Positions 34,625-45,517 of a DNA stretch of 64,000 nt are shown here, piece after piece. Position numbers and translations under genes: made by a program. The stretch covers positions 95,559,119 to 95,623,118 of the forward strand of contig CM057834.1 in assembly GCA_030068075.1 (NCBI GenBank). Reading direction: 5' to 3'. Each line of letters begins with the position of its first letter. The stretch's first letter is position 1. This DNA comes from Paguma larvata. Its lineage: Eukaryota > Chordata > Mammalia > Carnivora > Viverridae. The notes beneath the pieces were generated by a model, which did no database searches, had not been told where the DNA came from, and worked only from the letters and a program-made list of their open reading frames with translations.

Positions 34625-37392
34625 ATGGATATAAAAAAATTGTTATTCAGTATGATCATTCTAATGTCCCTCAACATGACTTTTCTGACCATGGATCACA
34701 GAAGCTATATTTAAAGCTTAAAATCAGCTTTAGTCAAAATGCTTAGTTACTTCCTTCCATTGAGCAAATATCACCTTCACTTTCCACCCTAGGACTTTTA
34801 ATTTGTTCTAATGTGTCCTCTACATATAGTCCCACCAACTAGAATCTCTTTCTCTGTTTAATTCCATGGTTAGACCAGAAGACCTTTAGAAAGATGGTGC
34901 CTTCAGAATCATAGTACCTACCCCTGAGTTTTATAATTCACAGAATTTCCACCTCCCTTCCCCCCCAAATAGTCGTGTTTTAAGATGTCTGGGAATGAGT
35001 TTGCTTTGTTTACCACTATATCTGCCTAAGGAAGGCCTTAGGATGAGTGGATGAATGATCCCGTACTCTTCCTCCAAATATAAGTGACATTAAGCCATCA
35101 CAAATAAATATAAAGCCAGGCAACTTGATATGGGACCAAAAATCTCAGAGGAGACAGAAACCAGTTGTAACTAAGAGTGTCTGGAAAGGTTTCATGGAAT
35201 ATGGGTTCCTTCAAGAGATAAAGGTAAACTAAGCCAATATGAACAAAACAAATCCAATCAGAAGAAAGAGAGCCAAAGGTGACTGAGTAGGGGTACTTAG
35301 GAATGTAAGACATGTTTGAGAAAGTTGAACAGTAGTTTGGCTAAAATATAATAATAAAACCATCTGGCCATGTTATATAGACAGTTTGAATACAAAGTCA
35401 GAGATCGGGCATTTTAGTGAGTAGGTAACTAACAGAAAAAATAACAGAGAATGGACAGAAAACACAGGGAATTGAATGGCAGCCTCAATACAGTACACGA
35501 AGAGAAGTACGAGTGGAAAAGGCCCATACGCTCTGTCCTGGATTGATTTTCCTGGAGGGCTGTAGGCAGCCAGGCTTTATCTTTCCTGGGCTTCAGGAAG
35601 AGGACAAGGTTAAAGCTGCATCAAAGGGTGTAAACAGTCCAATTGTTTTCTTCATGATGGCTTCCGCTTCTCATAGGCAAACTTAAATATATAATTCTTA
35701 GAAGACAATGATGAAAGAGAGGACATAAAGTGAGGAGAATCTGGCAGAGTTAAGTTTCAGGTTGCAGTAGAATAAAAGTACTCTGTAAAATTCATTTTCA
35801 AACAAACATTTAATTTTCAAAGAATAGTACAAACAAATACTGATTTAATTGGCTCACATTAAAAGAAGTACTGAACAGTAACGATACAGCTTAATTTGTT
35901 ATTTGGCAAATGGTGACTTGGCACAATTGAAGCGATTACAAATAGTCTGCATCGAGTTTATTTTTTCACGAAGACTTTCCAAAATATTCTAGCCCACAAT
36001 GTCCCCTCAGGACCTCACTCAAGGTTCGAGCCTTGTAACCTACTCAGTATCACTAAATTACTTTTTTTTTTCTTATTAACTTTACTTCATATTCTTACAC
36101 TTAGTAATAAATTTTCATTGTATTGCTATTTGAAATCTTATTTTTTCAACTAGATGTTACAAGGCGAGGACCCTATCTTATACTTTTCTTGAATCTTACA
36201 CTGTTCATTTAATAAATAAAATTGCAACCTCATTAACATTACATAAATTGCATGGAGTCGAATTACCACCAGAATGGAGGATTGGATGGATAGTAGACCT
36301 TTCTTTTGGAATGCAATTGTCATTTATCATTGTTCAGTTTATTTTAAAATTCTTTACAAACTGCCATTTTCATAGGATCCTAAAGTCCATTCATAAGTTG
36401 AATTCTCTGTCTTTTGAATTGCCATTATTCACTTAAAACATAGATTTATACTTTAGAAAGAAAACGGTATAACAGGAAGAACTCTCCCATTGTTTTATTT
36501 CTTCCTTGTGTAGTAGCTGTTCTTCTGAGTCTGTGTTTGACCTTGTGTATGTTAGAAGTAAAAGTGAGGAATAGATAATTTGGAATCAGAAACCTGATTT
36601 TATTTATCCTTGTGTTTCCCAACCTGTGTTGTCCGCACTTGTACTTAGAGCCTACTACAATTATTTTTTTTTTCAGTAAGCACTTTGACAAATGCATTTT
36701 GTATATAATTTAATGATAAAAATGGAGAGAAAAATGTCCTACCTTCAATGAGGTCACAGTCTGGGAAGAAAGAGATTCAGTAATCACCCAGTTAATTAGC
36801 TTGATTATAAAATGGAGGCCTCCAGTTAGCAGAATTTCTGTTCAACTGGATTTTTTAATTAACTCAGGATTAACCCATCTGTTCAGTGAAGCTGCTTAGA
36901 ATAAGAGAAGCCTCCATTCTAAAGGGTTATTCTCAGAGGTGTGTATGTAGGTGCATATGAGGTTATAATTCAATGTATAATTTTAGAGATGGACCGTTTA
37001 GCCAACACAAGATAGCGTTCCATTGTGGAGATATTTACAAGAATAAGAAGTAAAAAGCTCATCTCCTAAGCAAGCACTTATCAGCCTTGTACCTAGAAAA
37101 CAGGCACTGGGCACTGGTGTCCTACACATGATGTCATCATGCCCTGGGACAGCTCCCAAACTAGTGAAGGAATTAAACAGGTAAAGAAATCATTACAGTG
37201 CTTCTCAGCATGAAGGCAAGTGGGGGGGGAGGCATCTACTTACATCTGACGGTGCAGAGATGGTTTCCAGAGGACATAGGATAGACAGGGTGGTTTGGAT
37301 GAAGGGAACTTCATGGACAGCAGATTAGGGAAAGTGCAGGTCGTTTCCTATGATTGGTTTCTAAAATTCCTGATTAGGTTGAAAAGATACTA
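34625..37392. other. Intronic sequence, mostly unique
   Basis: AT-rich intron. I recognise no exon, RNA gene or repeat family. Confidence 0.5.
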
Positions 37393-37750
37393 GCTTACTC
37401 CATTTGGGCTGCTATAACAAAATGCCATAGACTGAGGGCCTTATAAACAATAAACATGTGTTTCTCACTGCTCTGGAGTCTGAGAAGCACAAGATGAAGA
37501 TGCTGGCATATTTGGTGTCTGGCGAAAGCCTTCTTGGTCAGCCATCTTCCCACTGCAGCCTCGCTTGGTGGAAGGGAAGGGAGCTCTCTGGGGTCTCTCC
37601 TGTAAGAGCACTAATGCCACTCATGCAGGCTCTGCCCTCATGACCTAGTCACCTCCCAAAGGTCCCACCTCTTGTACCATCACGTTGGTGGTTAGGATTT
37701 CAACAAATTCCCCGAATTTTGGGGAAACACCAACATCTAGATCATAGCAG
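37393..37750 (-). mobile_element. MaLR/MLT1-type LTR (antisense)
   Basis: TTGGGCTGCTATAACAAAAT, GCCATAGACTGAGGGCCTTA, GGTGTCTGGCGAAAGCC, GGAGCTCTCTGGGGTCTCTC, CACCTCCCAAAGGTCCCACC and ATTTCAACAAATTCCCCGAA match the reversed LTR of an ERVL-MaLR solo element. The family name is from memory. The copy at 50045 is its relative. Confidence 0.7.
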
Positions 37751-38039
37751 ATAATATTGTTGACCGCTTCTCATTTCATTTCATTTGGGGAATAAATATT
37801 TATTTCTATACAACAAGCTACAAACCTTGTTATCAGTTCTGTGTAAACTAAAGATAACTATTGAATCTTCCCTCCTATTACAAATAGGGGTGGTTCCCCT
37901 TAGCTATAGGGGCAAATGTTGTCTCTTTTGGATCCTGTCACTTTATACTTTCAGTGAAACTCTACAATATAAACTTTTCCCCCGTGTGTTGCACTGCAAG
38001 CTTCTAACCAGATCACTGCCGTCAGCCTTTAAATACGCT

Positions 38040-38700
38040 CAAGTCTGCCCCATGGTAATCTCGGTTCCATATGTTATGTCCCTACAACCTCAACTTCCTT
38101 TGACAGCAAAAGCTTCTAGAATGTTTGTACACATGTAGTTCCACATTGCCATTTCATCTTGGCCTGCTCCAGGCTTTTGCTTCCATCATTCAACCAAGAC
38201 AGCTCTCCTCAAAGGTCACTAACGACCTCTGTGCCTCTTGGCAAAACAGACTTTCTATCTTTTCCTTGTTTCTCCTCTCAGATGTATTTGGTACCATAAG
38301 TCGGTTTCTCTTTCTTGAAACAACTGCTCGTATTGGCTCCCATGACATCACACTCTTATTTTTCTCTTATTTCTTTGGAGTCTACCTGCCCCCACTAATT
38401 TTGTTTTGTATTCTTCTTCTTCTTCATGCAGTCATTAAACAAGAGTTCCTGAAGACTTGGTACAAAGCTTGCTTCTCCTTTTACTCTTGCCTCACATCAG
38501 GCAGTCTCATCCATACCTGTGGATTCAATGTGCACCCTAAACACCCCCAAATTTAAATTTTCGATCAAGGCCTGCCTTTTAATATACCAGGTTTGTTTAC
38601 TAGGCACCTCAAATGCGACACTTACAAGACTGAACATATCTGCTATTCCTTATATCCTGAAATGGGGCCCGACCCCATTGTTTTGTATGTAAGAAATAAC
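38040..38700 (+). mobile_element. L2 LINE reverse-transcriptase relic (sense)
   Basis: The open frame at 38125-38556 reads SSKVTNDLCASWQNRLSIFS, then FLETTARIGSHDITLLFFSY. This parallels the L2 ORF2 order KVTNDLL... LLETL... SDTVLSWFSSYLSG. The downstream AGGCACCTCAAATGCGACAC and ACAAGACTGAACATATC fit the later L2 segment. It is a dead fragment that happens to stay open for 143 codons. Confidence 0.7.
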
Positions 38701-38769
38701 GCAATCACCTACCCTTATTCTTTAGGCTAAGAGACCATAAACAACTCTTTAATTTTAAAAGCACTTTAC

Positions 38770-38997
38770 AGCAGAGTTTCTCGACTGCAGCAGTATCAAC
38801 TGGGGCCAGGTAATCCTTTGTTGTGAAGATCACTCCTGTGCCTTATGGGCCATTCAGCGGCATCCCTGACCTGTACCCACTAGATGCCGTGAGCAGCCTC
38901 TTCCAGTCATGATGACCAAATTGTGTGCAGATATTGCCAGATGTCTTTCAGGGAGGTAAAACCAGACTTGACTGAGAGCCGCTGCTTTACAAGGAAG
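38770..38997. mobile_element. MER5A-like hAT nonautonomous DNA transposon
   Basis: The ends CAGCAGAGTTTCTCGACT and ACTGAGAGCCGCTG are imperfect terminal inverted repeats. The interior has GGGCCAGGTAATCCTTTGTT, CGGCATCCCTGACCTGTACC, CACTAGATGCCGTGAGCAGC and ATATTGCCAGATGTCTTTCA, the usual MER5A order. CTTTA lies on both sides, a partial duplication. Confidence 0.8.
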
Positions 38998-39290
38998 ACG
39001 GGAGAGGAAGTTTCTTGTATTAAAAAACAGAAATTGTACTGAAGTTTTCATGGTGTCATTGGAACAGAAGATTTAAGATAGGAAAATAATAAGAAATCCA
39101 GTAAGTGAATTTATTCAGGTATAGGTCTGAAATAATCATATCATTTGTTGAACTATCAGTATTTCCAATATTAGGTACATGCTATGAATTCCATCGGTTA
39201 CCTAAAATGTTCTTCATAAAATTTGCCCAAGTAAGAACTTGTCTTATCACACCTGTTAGAATGGCTGTCATTCAAAAGACAAGAGATAGC

Positions 39291-39412
39291 AATACCTGGG
39301 TGGCTCAATTGGTTGAGCTTCTGACTCTTGATTTCAGTTCTTGTCATGGCCCCAGGGTTATGGGATAGAGCCCCACGTTGGGCTCCACACTGAATGTGGA
39401 GCCTGCTTGGGA

Positions 39413-39459
<47 letters not shown>

Positions 39460-39480
39460 CCTCCCTCTGCCTTTCTCCCC
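39291..39480 (+). mobile_element. SINEC (older carnivore subtype), sense, nested in L1
   Basis: TACCTGGGTGGCTCAATTGG, TGAGCTTCTGACTCTTGATT, GAGCCCCACGTTGGGCTCCA and a long (CT)n run. The middle (GTGGAGCCTGCTTGGGATTC) is the older type shared by many carnivores rather than the felid type. The A-rich tail is lost. Confidence 0.9.
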
Positions 39481-39706
39481 CACTTATGTCCTTGCTTGGT
39501 GGAGCAACTATATAAAATAATATAGAGATTCCATGAGAAATTATAAATAGAACTGGCATAAGATCCAGCAATCTCACTTCTGGATATATAAATTGCCACC
39601 TTGAGATATCCACACCCCATGTTCATTGAAGCATTCTTGAGTCACAATAGTCAAGACATGGAAACAACCTGTTTATCAGCTAATGAATGGAGAAAGAAAA
39701 CATGAA

Positions 39707-39708
<2 letters not shown>

Positions 39709-39740
<32 letters not shown>
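39709..39740 (+). repeat. (AC)16 microsatellite
   Basis: Pure AC dinucleotide run inside the L1. Confidence 0.95.
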
Positions 39741-39745
<5 letters not shown>

Positions 39746-40389
39746 GAGGAATATTATTCAACCACAAAAAGAAGGAAATCCTTCCACTTATAATAACATG
39801 GATGGACGTTGAAGGTATTATGGTAAGTGAAATAAGTCAAACAGAGAAAGACAAATACTGTATAATCTCACTTACGTGTGGGAAATAAGAAAAACAAACT
39901 CATAGAAACAGAGAACATATTGGTGGTTGCCAGAGGCAGGTGGTAAGCAGGGGAGATGGGTGAAGGTAGTCAAAAGGTACAAACTTCCACTTCTGAGTTT
40001 ATCGCATTCTGCGGATGTACCGTACAACGTGGTGGCCACAGTTAACAATACTGTACGGTATATGCGAACGTCACTAAGAGAGTAGATCTTAAAAGTTCTT
40101 CTCCCTCCCCCAAAAGGATAACTATGTGAGGTGATGGGTGGTAACTTACTATGGTGATCATCTCACAACGTACGCATATATCAAACCTTTGTGTTGAACA
40201 CCTTAAACTAGCACAACATTCTAGGTCAGTTTTATGTCAGGAAAACCAGGGACTGGGGAAGATTTTTCTGGTGAGGACCAAGAAACCACATCTGTGCCTT
40301 GCTGATAGCGCCCGACTAGTTCACACCATATCTCCCCTCCCCTCCTCCATCAGTAAACAACAGGCACACTGTTTCTTGAAGTCACATGT

Positions 40390-40620
40390 TTCTCCTGTCA
40401 CTCAGTGTTGTCCTGCCTGGCATGCCCCCTTCACTTAACCCCTTTTATCCTCCAGAACATTGATCAGGCATCACTTCCCCAAAAGCTTTCTTGCCCCGCG
40501 CCCCTGTTGTTTCCTGCTATCTTAGAACTGTGCTCCATTCTTTCTGCACATAACCTAAGTTCATTACTGAATACGCATTTGTATGAGTCTTTGAATATTT
40601 TGATACCCAATAGACTTTAA
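40390..40620 (+). mobile_element. Possible L2 3' region (sense)
   Basis: TGTCCTGCCTGGCATGCCCC, ATCAGGCATCACTTCCCCAA and AAGCTTTCTTGCCCCGCGCC follow the L2 3' region (CTGCCTGGAATGCCC ... CAGGTGTCACCTCCTCCAGG ... GAAGCCTTCCCTGACC). Divergence is high. Confidence 0.5.
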
Positions 40621-40687
40621 ATATGTATGTAATGAATAAACTGTAAAACATGAATCCCTTGCAGCAATGTGTATGATTAAATAGAAT

Positions 40688-40730
40688 GAAAAGAAAGGGA
40701 GGAAAGAAGGAAGGAAGGAAGGAAGGGAGG
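40688..40730 (+). repeat. (GGAA)n polypurine microsatellite
   Basis: GAAAAGAAAGGGAGGAAAGA is followed by five to six GGAA units. Confidence 0.9.
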
Positions 40731-41055
40731 TGCCAGGCACATGGGTTGCTACCTTGTCCACCAATAGTATGAGATATTTCAAATCGATACCGTACTAAAA
40801 ACAAACAAAAAAAGAAAATACTCGATAAACTGGTCATCCACAAGGTGTAGTGTCTTTCTCCTGTAGGACTCATTACTGTAAGTGTACCGTCAAACCCCTT
40901 CACCTAATTCCACTTCCTACGCACCGTAATTTAAAAATTTTCTGCCATTAGCATCTTAAATACTGTTTTTCAGAGTTGTTAAGTTCCCTGAGTGAATATT
41001 ACACCCATTAGAATTTAAGAAAAAAATGATTAAGTGGTAAATGTATTAATTATTT

Positions 41056-41323
41056 AAAAATTTCCTTTACCCGGGCGCCTGGGTGGCTCAGTCGGTTTAG
41101 CACCGACTTCAGCTCAGGTCATGATCTCACGGTTTGTGAGTTTGAGCCCTGCTTCAGGCTCTGTGCTGACAGCTCAGGGCCTGGAGCCTGCTTCTGATTC
41201 TGTGTCTCCTTCTTTCTCTGCCCCTCCCTTGCTCACACTCTGTCTCTCTGTCAAAAGTAAATAAACATTTAAAAAAAAATTTAAAAAAATAAAAAAATTA
41301 AAAAATAAAAATTTCCTTTACCC
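41056..41323 (+). mobile_element. SINEC_Fc-like SINE, sense, with 17-bp target-site duplication
   Basis: Element 41073-41306. Head GGGCGCCTGGGTGGCTCAGT, GACTTCAGCTCAGGTCATGA, CTCACGGTTTGTGAGTTTGA, GGCTCTGTGCTGACAGCTCA and AAGTAAATAAACATTTAAAA are all felid-type. AAAAATTTCCTTTACCC occurs at both 41056-41072 and 41307-41323 without a mismatch, so the insertion is young. The range includes both duplications. Confidence 0.97.
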
Positions 41324-42979
41324 TACAAAATTTCACGGGTTTTCAACTGAAAATTCTCCCTGGAGCTGCCGAGAGTTGGGGTACTGTTGTGGGCAATGCA
41401 TAGTAGCTCCTTTGGTCCTAGCGTGTTTACTGTTGGAGCATCAGAGGAAGGGGCCGTGATCCTCTGGTCATCCGGGAATGTTTCCTAGGTGACAAGAGTA
41501 AAGCCTCATGTTTGCTTGATGAATCAATAAGAAAGGGACCTTTGGGCAAAAGAGTTGAGTATGGAATTTGACACTTGTTTTGGAAAGAGAAGTATGAATT
41601 CCGTACTGGAATGTAATGTCACCTCTGAAATTTTCAATGTATTTTCATGTTTTCACATCAGTAGGAATTTCTTATGAGCGTGCTTTCTCCTCCATGTCCT
41701 ACAAACTACCATAAAATGGTGTGCCTCTGGGTGTTTTCACACTGCCGGTGGGTAGACAGTTGCTATCTGCATATCCAGAACTCTGTGAATGTCTAACAGA
41801 GAGTTGAAATATCAACATCTAAAAAGCAGCTCATTGTCTTTGATACATCTTCCTGTTTTATGATTTCGGTAGGAACAATGGCAAAATTTTGATGTGTTGG
41901 AATATTTCAGAACCATGAAATTAGTATCTATTAAAATAGCAATGCTTTGTTGTCATTTTAAATAAAATGTGCATTTTAAAGTATCAGGAGACTTTTTTAC
42001 AGTCCAGAAGTACATTTTCAGTCTACTAAAATATTACAAAAAAGCAAAGGAGAGATACTGAAACTTATTGAAGGTCAAAGAGCCAGAAGGGTTAGAACTG
42101 AGAATAAAAAGTGGAAAAGTAAGTTATTGATGATTATTCACCTGGGCTTCACGTTCAAGGTTAGGCCTTCCTGTATTTGTGAATAGTTGTCCTATTAAAT
42201 ATATAACCACAGTTGCTGAGCTTCGTGCCTTAGCAAATATTTTCCTTTAAAATAACAATTGTTATTTTTATATGTTAATTTAAAGTATATGAAAATAGAG
42301 TCCTGTCCATAACTGCTAGACTAAAAATCCTGATTTTTTTCCCCACAATTTTAATATGGAGTATTTTTTAAATCCCTCTGTGTTTATTTCAAAATTAAAT
42401 TGAAACGTTGCCTACCAAGATATTTAGGCATGGTGTATCTATCTTGTCCTAAAGTTTGACTTTTCCTTCTATGATCCATATAGAGAGAGATGGAATTCTC
42501 CAGTACTTTTCAAGGAAAAAAGAAATCTATAATAATAATGATATATTCATATTTAATGGTTTGTAGTATCTTCTGTCTGCATATAGTTTCATATATACTT
42601 AACATATATTCAGAAATGAAGGTTATGCTTGTTCTGCATATAACTGGTGTATCTGTGTTAAGGAGCAGAGGATGACAAGAACAAGAAAGAAAGCTATTTT
42701 GATTATCTAAAGAAATGAAACATGAAGTAATTTTTTTGGTCCTTTTAAAGTATTTTGGATCTTTAGTTGCACATGAGGACACCTGCTACTTTGGGAAGTC
42801 GTAGCACTTCAGATAAATTAGCCACAGTCTGCCATGCTCTGAAAACCAAACTCCAGGATTCTGGACACCTGCCCAGCCTCTTATTGTTCCTCTTTAGACC
42901 ACAGCGATGACCTGAAATGTTGACTTCCCTTTTAACTGTCACACCACACGTTATCTTGTGTATTACTTGTGTATCAGGG
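41324..42979. other. Intronic sequence, mostly unique
   Basis: AT-rich. No exon or repeat family recognised. Confidence 0.5.
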
Positions 42980-43008
42980 TGTGTGTGTATGCACGTGTGT
43001 GTGCGCAC

Positions 43009-43052
<44 letters not shown>
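42980..43052 (+). repeat. (TG)n microsatellite
   Basis: A compound TG/CA/CG alternating stretch to 43008, one break, then pure (TG)n to 43052. Confidence 0.95.
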
Positions 43053-43053
<1 letters not shown>

Positions 43054-43420
43054 AGTAGGTAGAATATACCATAAATTCTTGCAGATGTCCTCAATACCTT
43101 TAGACCCTTAGTCTTTGGCAACGGGAGAGGGAGAAGTAGATACAATTTTATTGATTCATCCAACAGATAATTCTGATGAAAGCATTTGTGCAAACCTGTT
43201 CTGGATAACATAAAGAATGCCAGGATTTTGAAATGTAACTTTCTCGACCTCTAAGATCAGAAAAGGCATGGTTCCTAAACATTTTACCACAATAAATGGG
43301 TGGAGCCCACTTCCGGGCTGCAAATCTGCAAATCACTGCGGGGAATTATTAAGATAATAGCTCTATAGAAAAGACGCAGCAGCAGCAGGACAAGGATCTC
43401 TGCCAAGATTTGCCTCGACT

Positions 43421-43560
43421 GGTGAGTCTCAAACTTGAGCAAGCATTGGAATCACTGGGGCTCTCTCAGTAAAGTAGGTCTGTGCCAGGGGCAAGCGGAA
43501 TTTGCATTTATAACAGACGTGTCACTTCCGGCCACCCAAGGAGCTGGAACCTGTTCCAGC
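43421..43560. mobile_element. Possible MER20-like hAT element, diverged
   Basis: TGAGTCTCAAACTTGAGCAA, GCATTGGAATCACTGGGGCT, CAGTAAAGTAGGTCTGTGCC and GGAATTTGCATTTATAACAG follow the MER20 order (TTCTCAAACTTTAGC ... ATCAGAATCACCTGG ... AATTTGCATTTCTAACAAG). The right end is unclear. Confidence 0.6.
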
Positions 43561-43859
43561 TGTGAGTAAAGAGGGGCTGGCAACTTATGATCCAGCTCTA
43601 AACACCTCATCATAAAGGTTTTCTTTTGAAACCTGCAATGGGAAAAGTACTGGGACCAAGCAGGAGGTTCCTAAATCATATTTTAGGTTGCACAACTTTG
43701 AATCCTCCGATAGCGGGATTCTCCTATCCGTTCTTAGATGAGCGAACTGAGGCCGAGATAAGAAAAAGTATTAATAAAATGAAATTAGTTGACCAGTAAG
43801 GTGAGAAAGTTCCAGAAATATGTTCCTGAAACTGAGTGACCACTCTTAAGAGTTTAGAT

Positions 43860-44068
43860 TTTTTTTAACGTTTATTTAATTTTGAGAGATAGAGACAGAG
43901 CATAAGCAGGGGAGGGGCAGAGAGAGAGGGAGACACAATATCCAAAGCAGGTTCCAGGCTCCGAGCTGTCAGCACAGAGCCAAACGCAGGGCCTCAACCC
44001 CACAAGCCATGAGATCGTGACCTGAGCTGAAGTCAGACACTTAACCGACTGAGCCACCCAGGTGCCCC
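43860..44068 (-). mobile_element. SINEC_Fc-like SINE, antisense
   Basis: TTTTTTTTAACGTTTATTTA, purine-rich GAGAGATAGAGACAGAGC, GGCTCCGAGCTGTCAGCACA, GATCGTGACCTGAGCTGAAG and GACTGAGCCACCCAGGTGCC. Flanking duplication is only suggestive (AAGAGTTTAGA and AAGAAGACTTA). Confidence 0.95.
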
Positions 44069-44104
44069 AAGAAGACTTATGAAGACTTTAGACAAGTATA
44101 ACAC

Positions 44105-44280
44105 AAAGAGCAGACGGCCTAGGGTCTAATTCTTCTTGCCCTTACTGTGTAAGCGTGGGCGGATTCATCCCCCTGGTGAGCCTCGGTTTCCTCATCCAAC
44201 AGGAGCCGGGGTGGATGGAATGGTTTACAAGACTCTTTAGAGTTCTACCTCTCCGATTCCTGCTCGTGGTGGGAGTTTTA
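44105..44280 (+). mobile_element. Probable MIR (sense)
   Basis: TCTAATTCTTCTTGCCCTTA, TAAGCGTGGGCGGATTCATC, GAGCCTCGGTTTCCTCATCC and the AAGACTCTTTAGAGTTCTAC tail follow the MIR core and the MIR3-type end. Confidence 0.55.
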
Positions 44281-45293
44281 ACAAGCTGTGCTTCATGTTC
44301 TTGAAATGATAAAATGCTGTGGGTTTGGGGCCCCACAACTCCTGACCTGTATCCCTCATCCCCAGTGTGAGTCCTCCCTCTGGCCCCACTCGCTTCAGTG
44401 ATTCCTTAATTTCGTTGCACGTTTTGGGCTTGTGGCTAACAGATCTATTCGTGCAGACCCTGGTCAAATATTACCACAGAAATTTGGTGTTCTAAAGTTC
44501 ATGGGATAGAACAAAATGAGGAGCAGTAGCTACAAATTTTCAACATAAGAAAATTGATATTTTATACAGCTTGAAGTAAATAGTTCTCAGAATCAAATGA
44601 AAGGATTTTGCTTTCATAAACTGTGCCATTTGACAAAATTACTCTGCTTTTAAACTCTGTGCACCAGCTATATTTCATCTTTACAATGTAAGAAGTAAAA
44701 CATCCCTCTATGGAAAATTCATTGGCCCAGATACTAAGTATACTCAAAATTAAGCACGGAGTTGATGGAGCTATTTTGCTAGGCCAAAGAAAATACACCA
44801 ATATTTCCGGACCACACTTCAAAAAACACATTTGTTGGTGGAAACAAATCCATAGGAAGAGTTTCGGAAATAGGATTTGGTGCTTGAGAAGAAAACCTTG
44901 TAAAAAAAATTCTTTGGCAATTATCGATCATTCTGTGGACCCTAATCGGAGTATTATGGAGCAGAAGAAGGAGAAATGCGAACTCCACAAATGCTTTATT
45001 CGCGTTTATTCGGTGACCCTGCACAGTATTTAACATCGCAAAATCTCACCCTCCATCTCGACTCCAGTAATGAATCCTAATTACAGATGATGATTTGACG
45101 AGGTAGAGAAAGGGCCTGCTGGGTATTGGTGCTCTCTGTTAGGCACACTTTCTGCCTCTCTCTCAACACTTTCGCCCTTGTGGAATGAAGAGAATGACTT
45201 CTGTTTCACAATATGTGCTTAAAATTTCATGTACTGTCCATTCAGTCAACAGGTTTGGAGAAACTCCCATGTTATCAAGAAGGGTTTGAAGCT
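44281..45293. other. Intronic sequence without recognised repeats
   Basis: A 107-codon frame (44710-45033) and its shadow on the other strand have no recognisable family or splice signals at their ends. Confidence 0.5.
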
Positions 45294-45502
45294 GGGGCGC
45301 CTGGGTGGCTCAGTCAGTTAAGCGTCTGACTTCCGCTCAGGTCATGATCTCGGAGTCCTTGGGTTCAAGCCCCACATCCGACTTTGTACTGATAGCTCAG
45401 AGCCTGAAACCTGCTTTGGATTCTGTGTCTCCTTCTCTCTCAGCCCCTCCCCTGCTTGCACTCTGTCTCTCTCGAAAATAAATAACATTAAAAAAAAATA
45501 AA
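45294..45502 (+). mobile_element. SINEC_Fc-like SINE, sense, with target-site duplication
   Basis: Complete head (GGGGCGCCTGGGTGGCTCAG), AAGCGTCTGACTTCCGCTCA, ATAGCTCAGAGCCTGAAACC and AAATAACATTAAAAAAAAAT tail. AAGAAGGGTTTGAAG (45277-45291) and AAGAATGATTTGAAG (45503-45517) are a 15-bp duplication with two mismatches. Confidence 0.96.
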
Positions 45503-45517
45503 AAGAATGATTTGAAG

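Larger units (their letters stand above)
39235..40240 (+). mobile_element. L1 3' end (sense), interrupted by a SINE
   Basis: Before the SINE: CACACCTGTTAGAATGGCTG and CAAAAGACAAGAGATAGCAA. After it: GATCCAGCAATCTCACTTCT, TCACAATAGTCAAGACATGG, ATAACATGGATGGACG and AGTGAAATAAGTCAAACAGA. It ends near AACATTCTAGGTCAGTTTTA. A (CA)16 run lies inside. Confidence 0.85.

Noticed and set aside
41073..41306. tRNA gene (A-box and B-box-like sequences in the SINE heads)
   Set aside because: The boxes belong to tRNA-derived SINEs, which lack a cloverleaf and carry a long unrelated body.
44710..45033. 107-codon frame in unique sequence
   Set aside because: No family similarity that I recognise, and a comparable frame exists on the opposite strand. 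No splice sites fit it as an exon.
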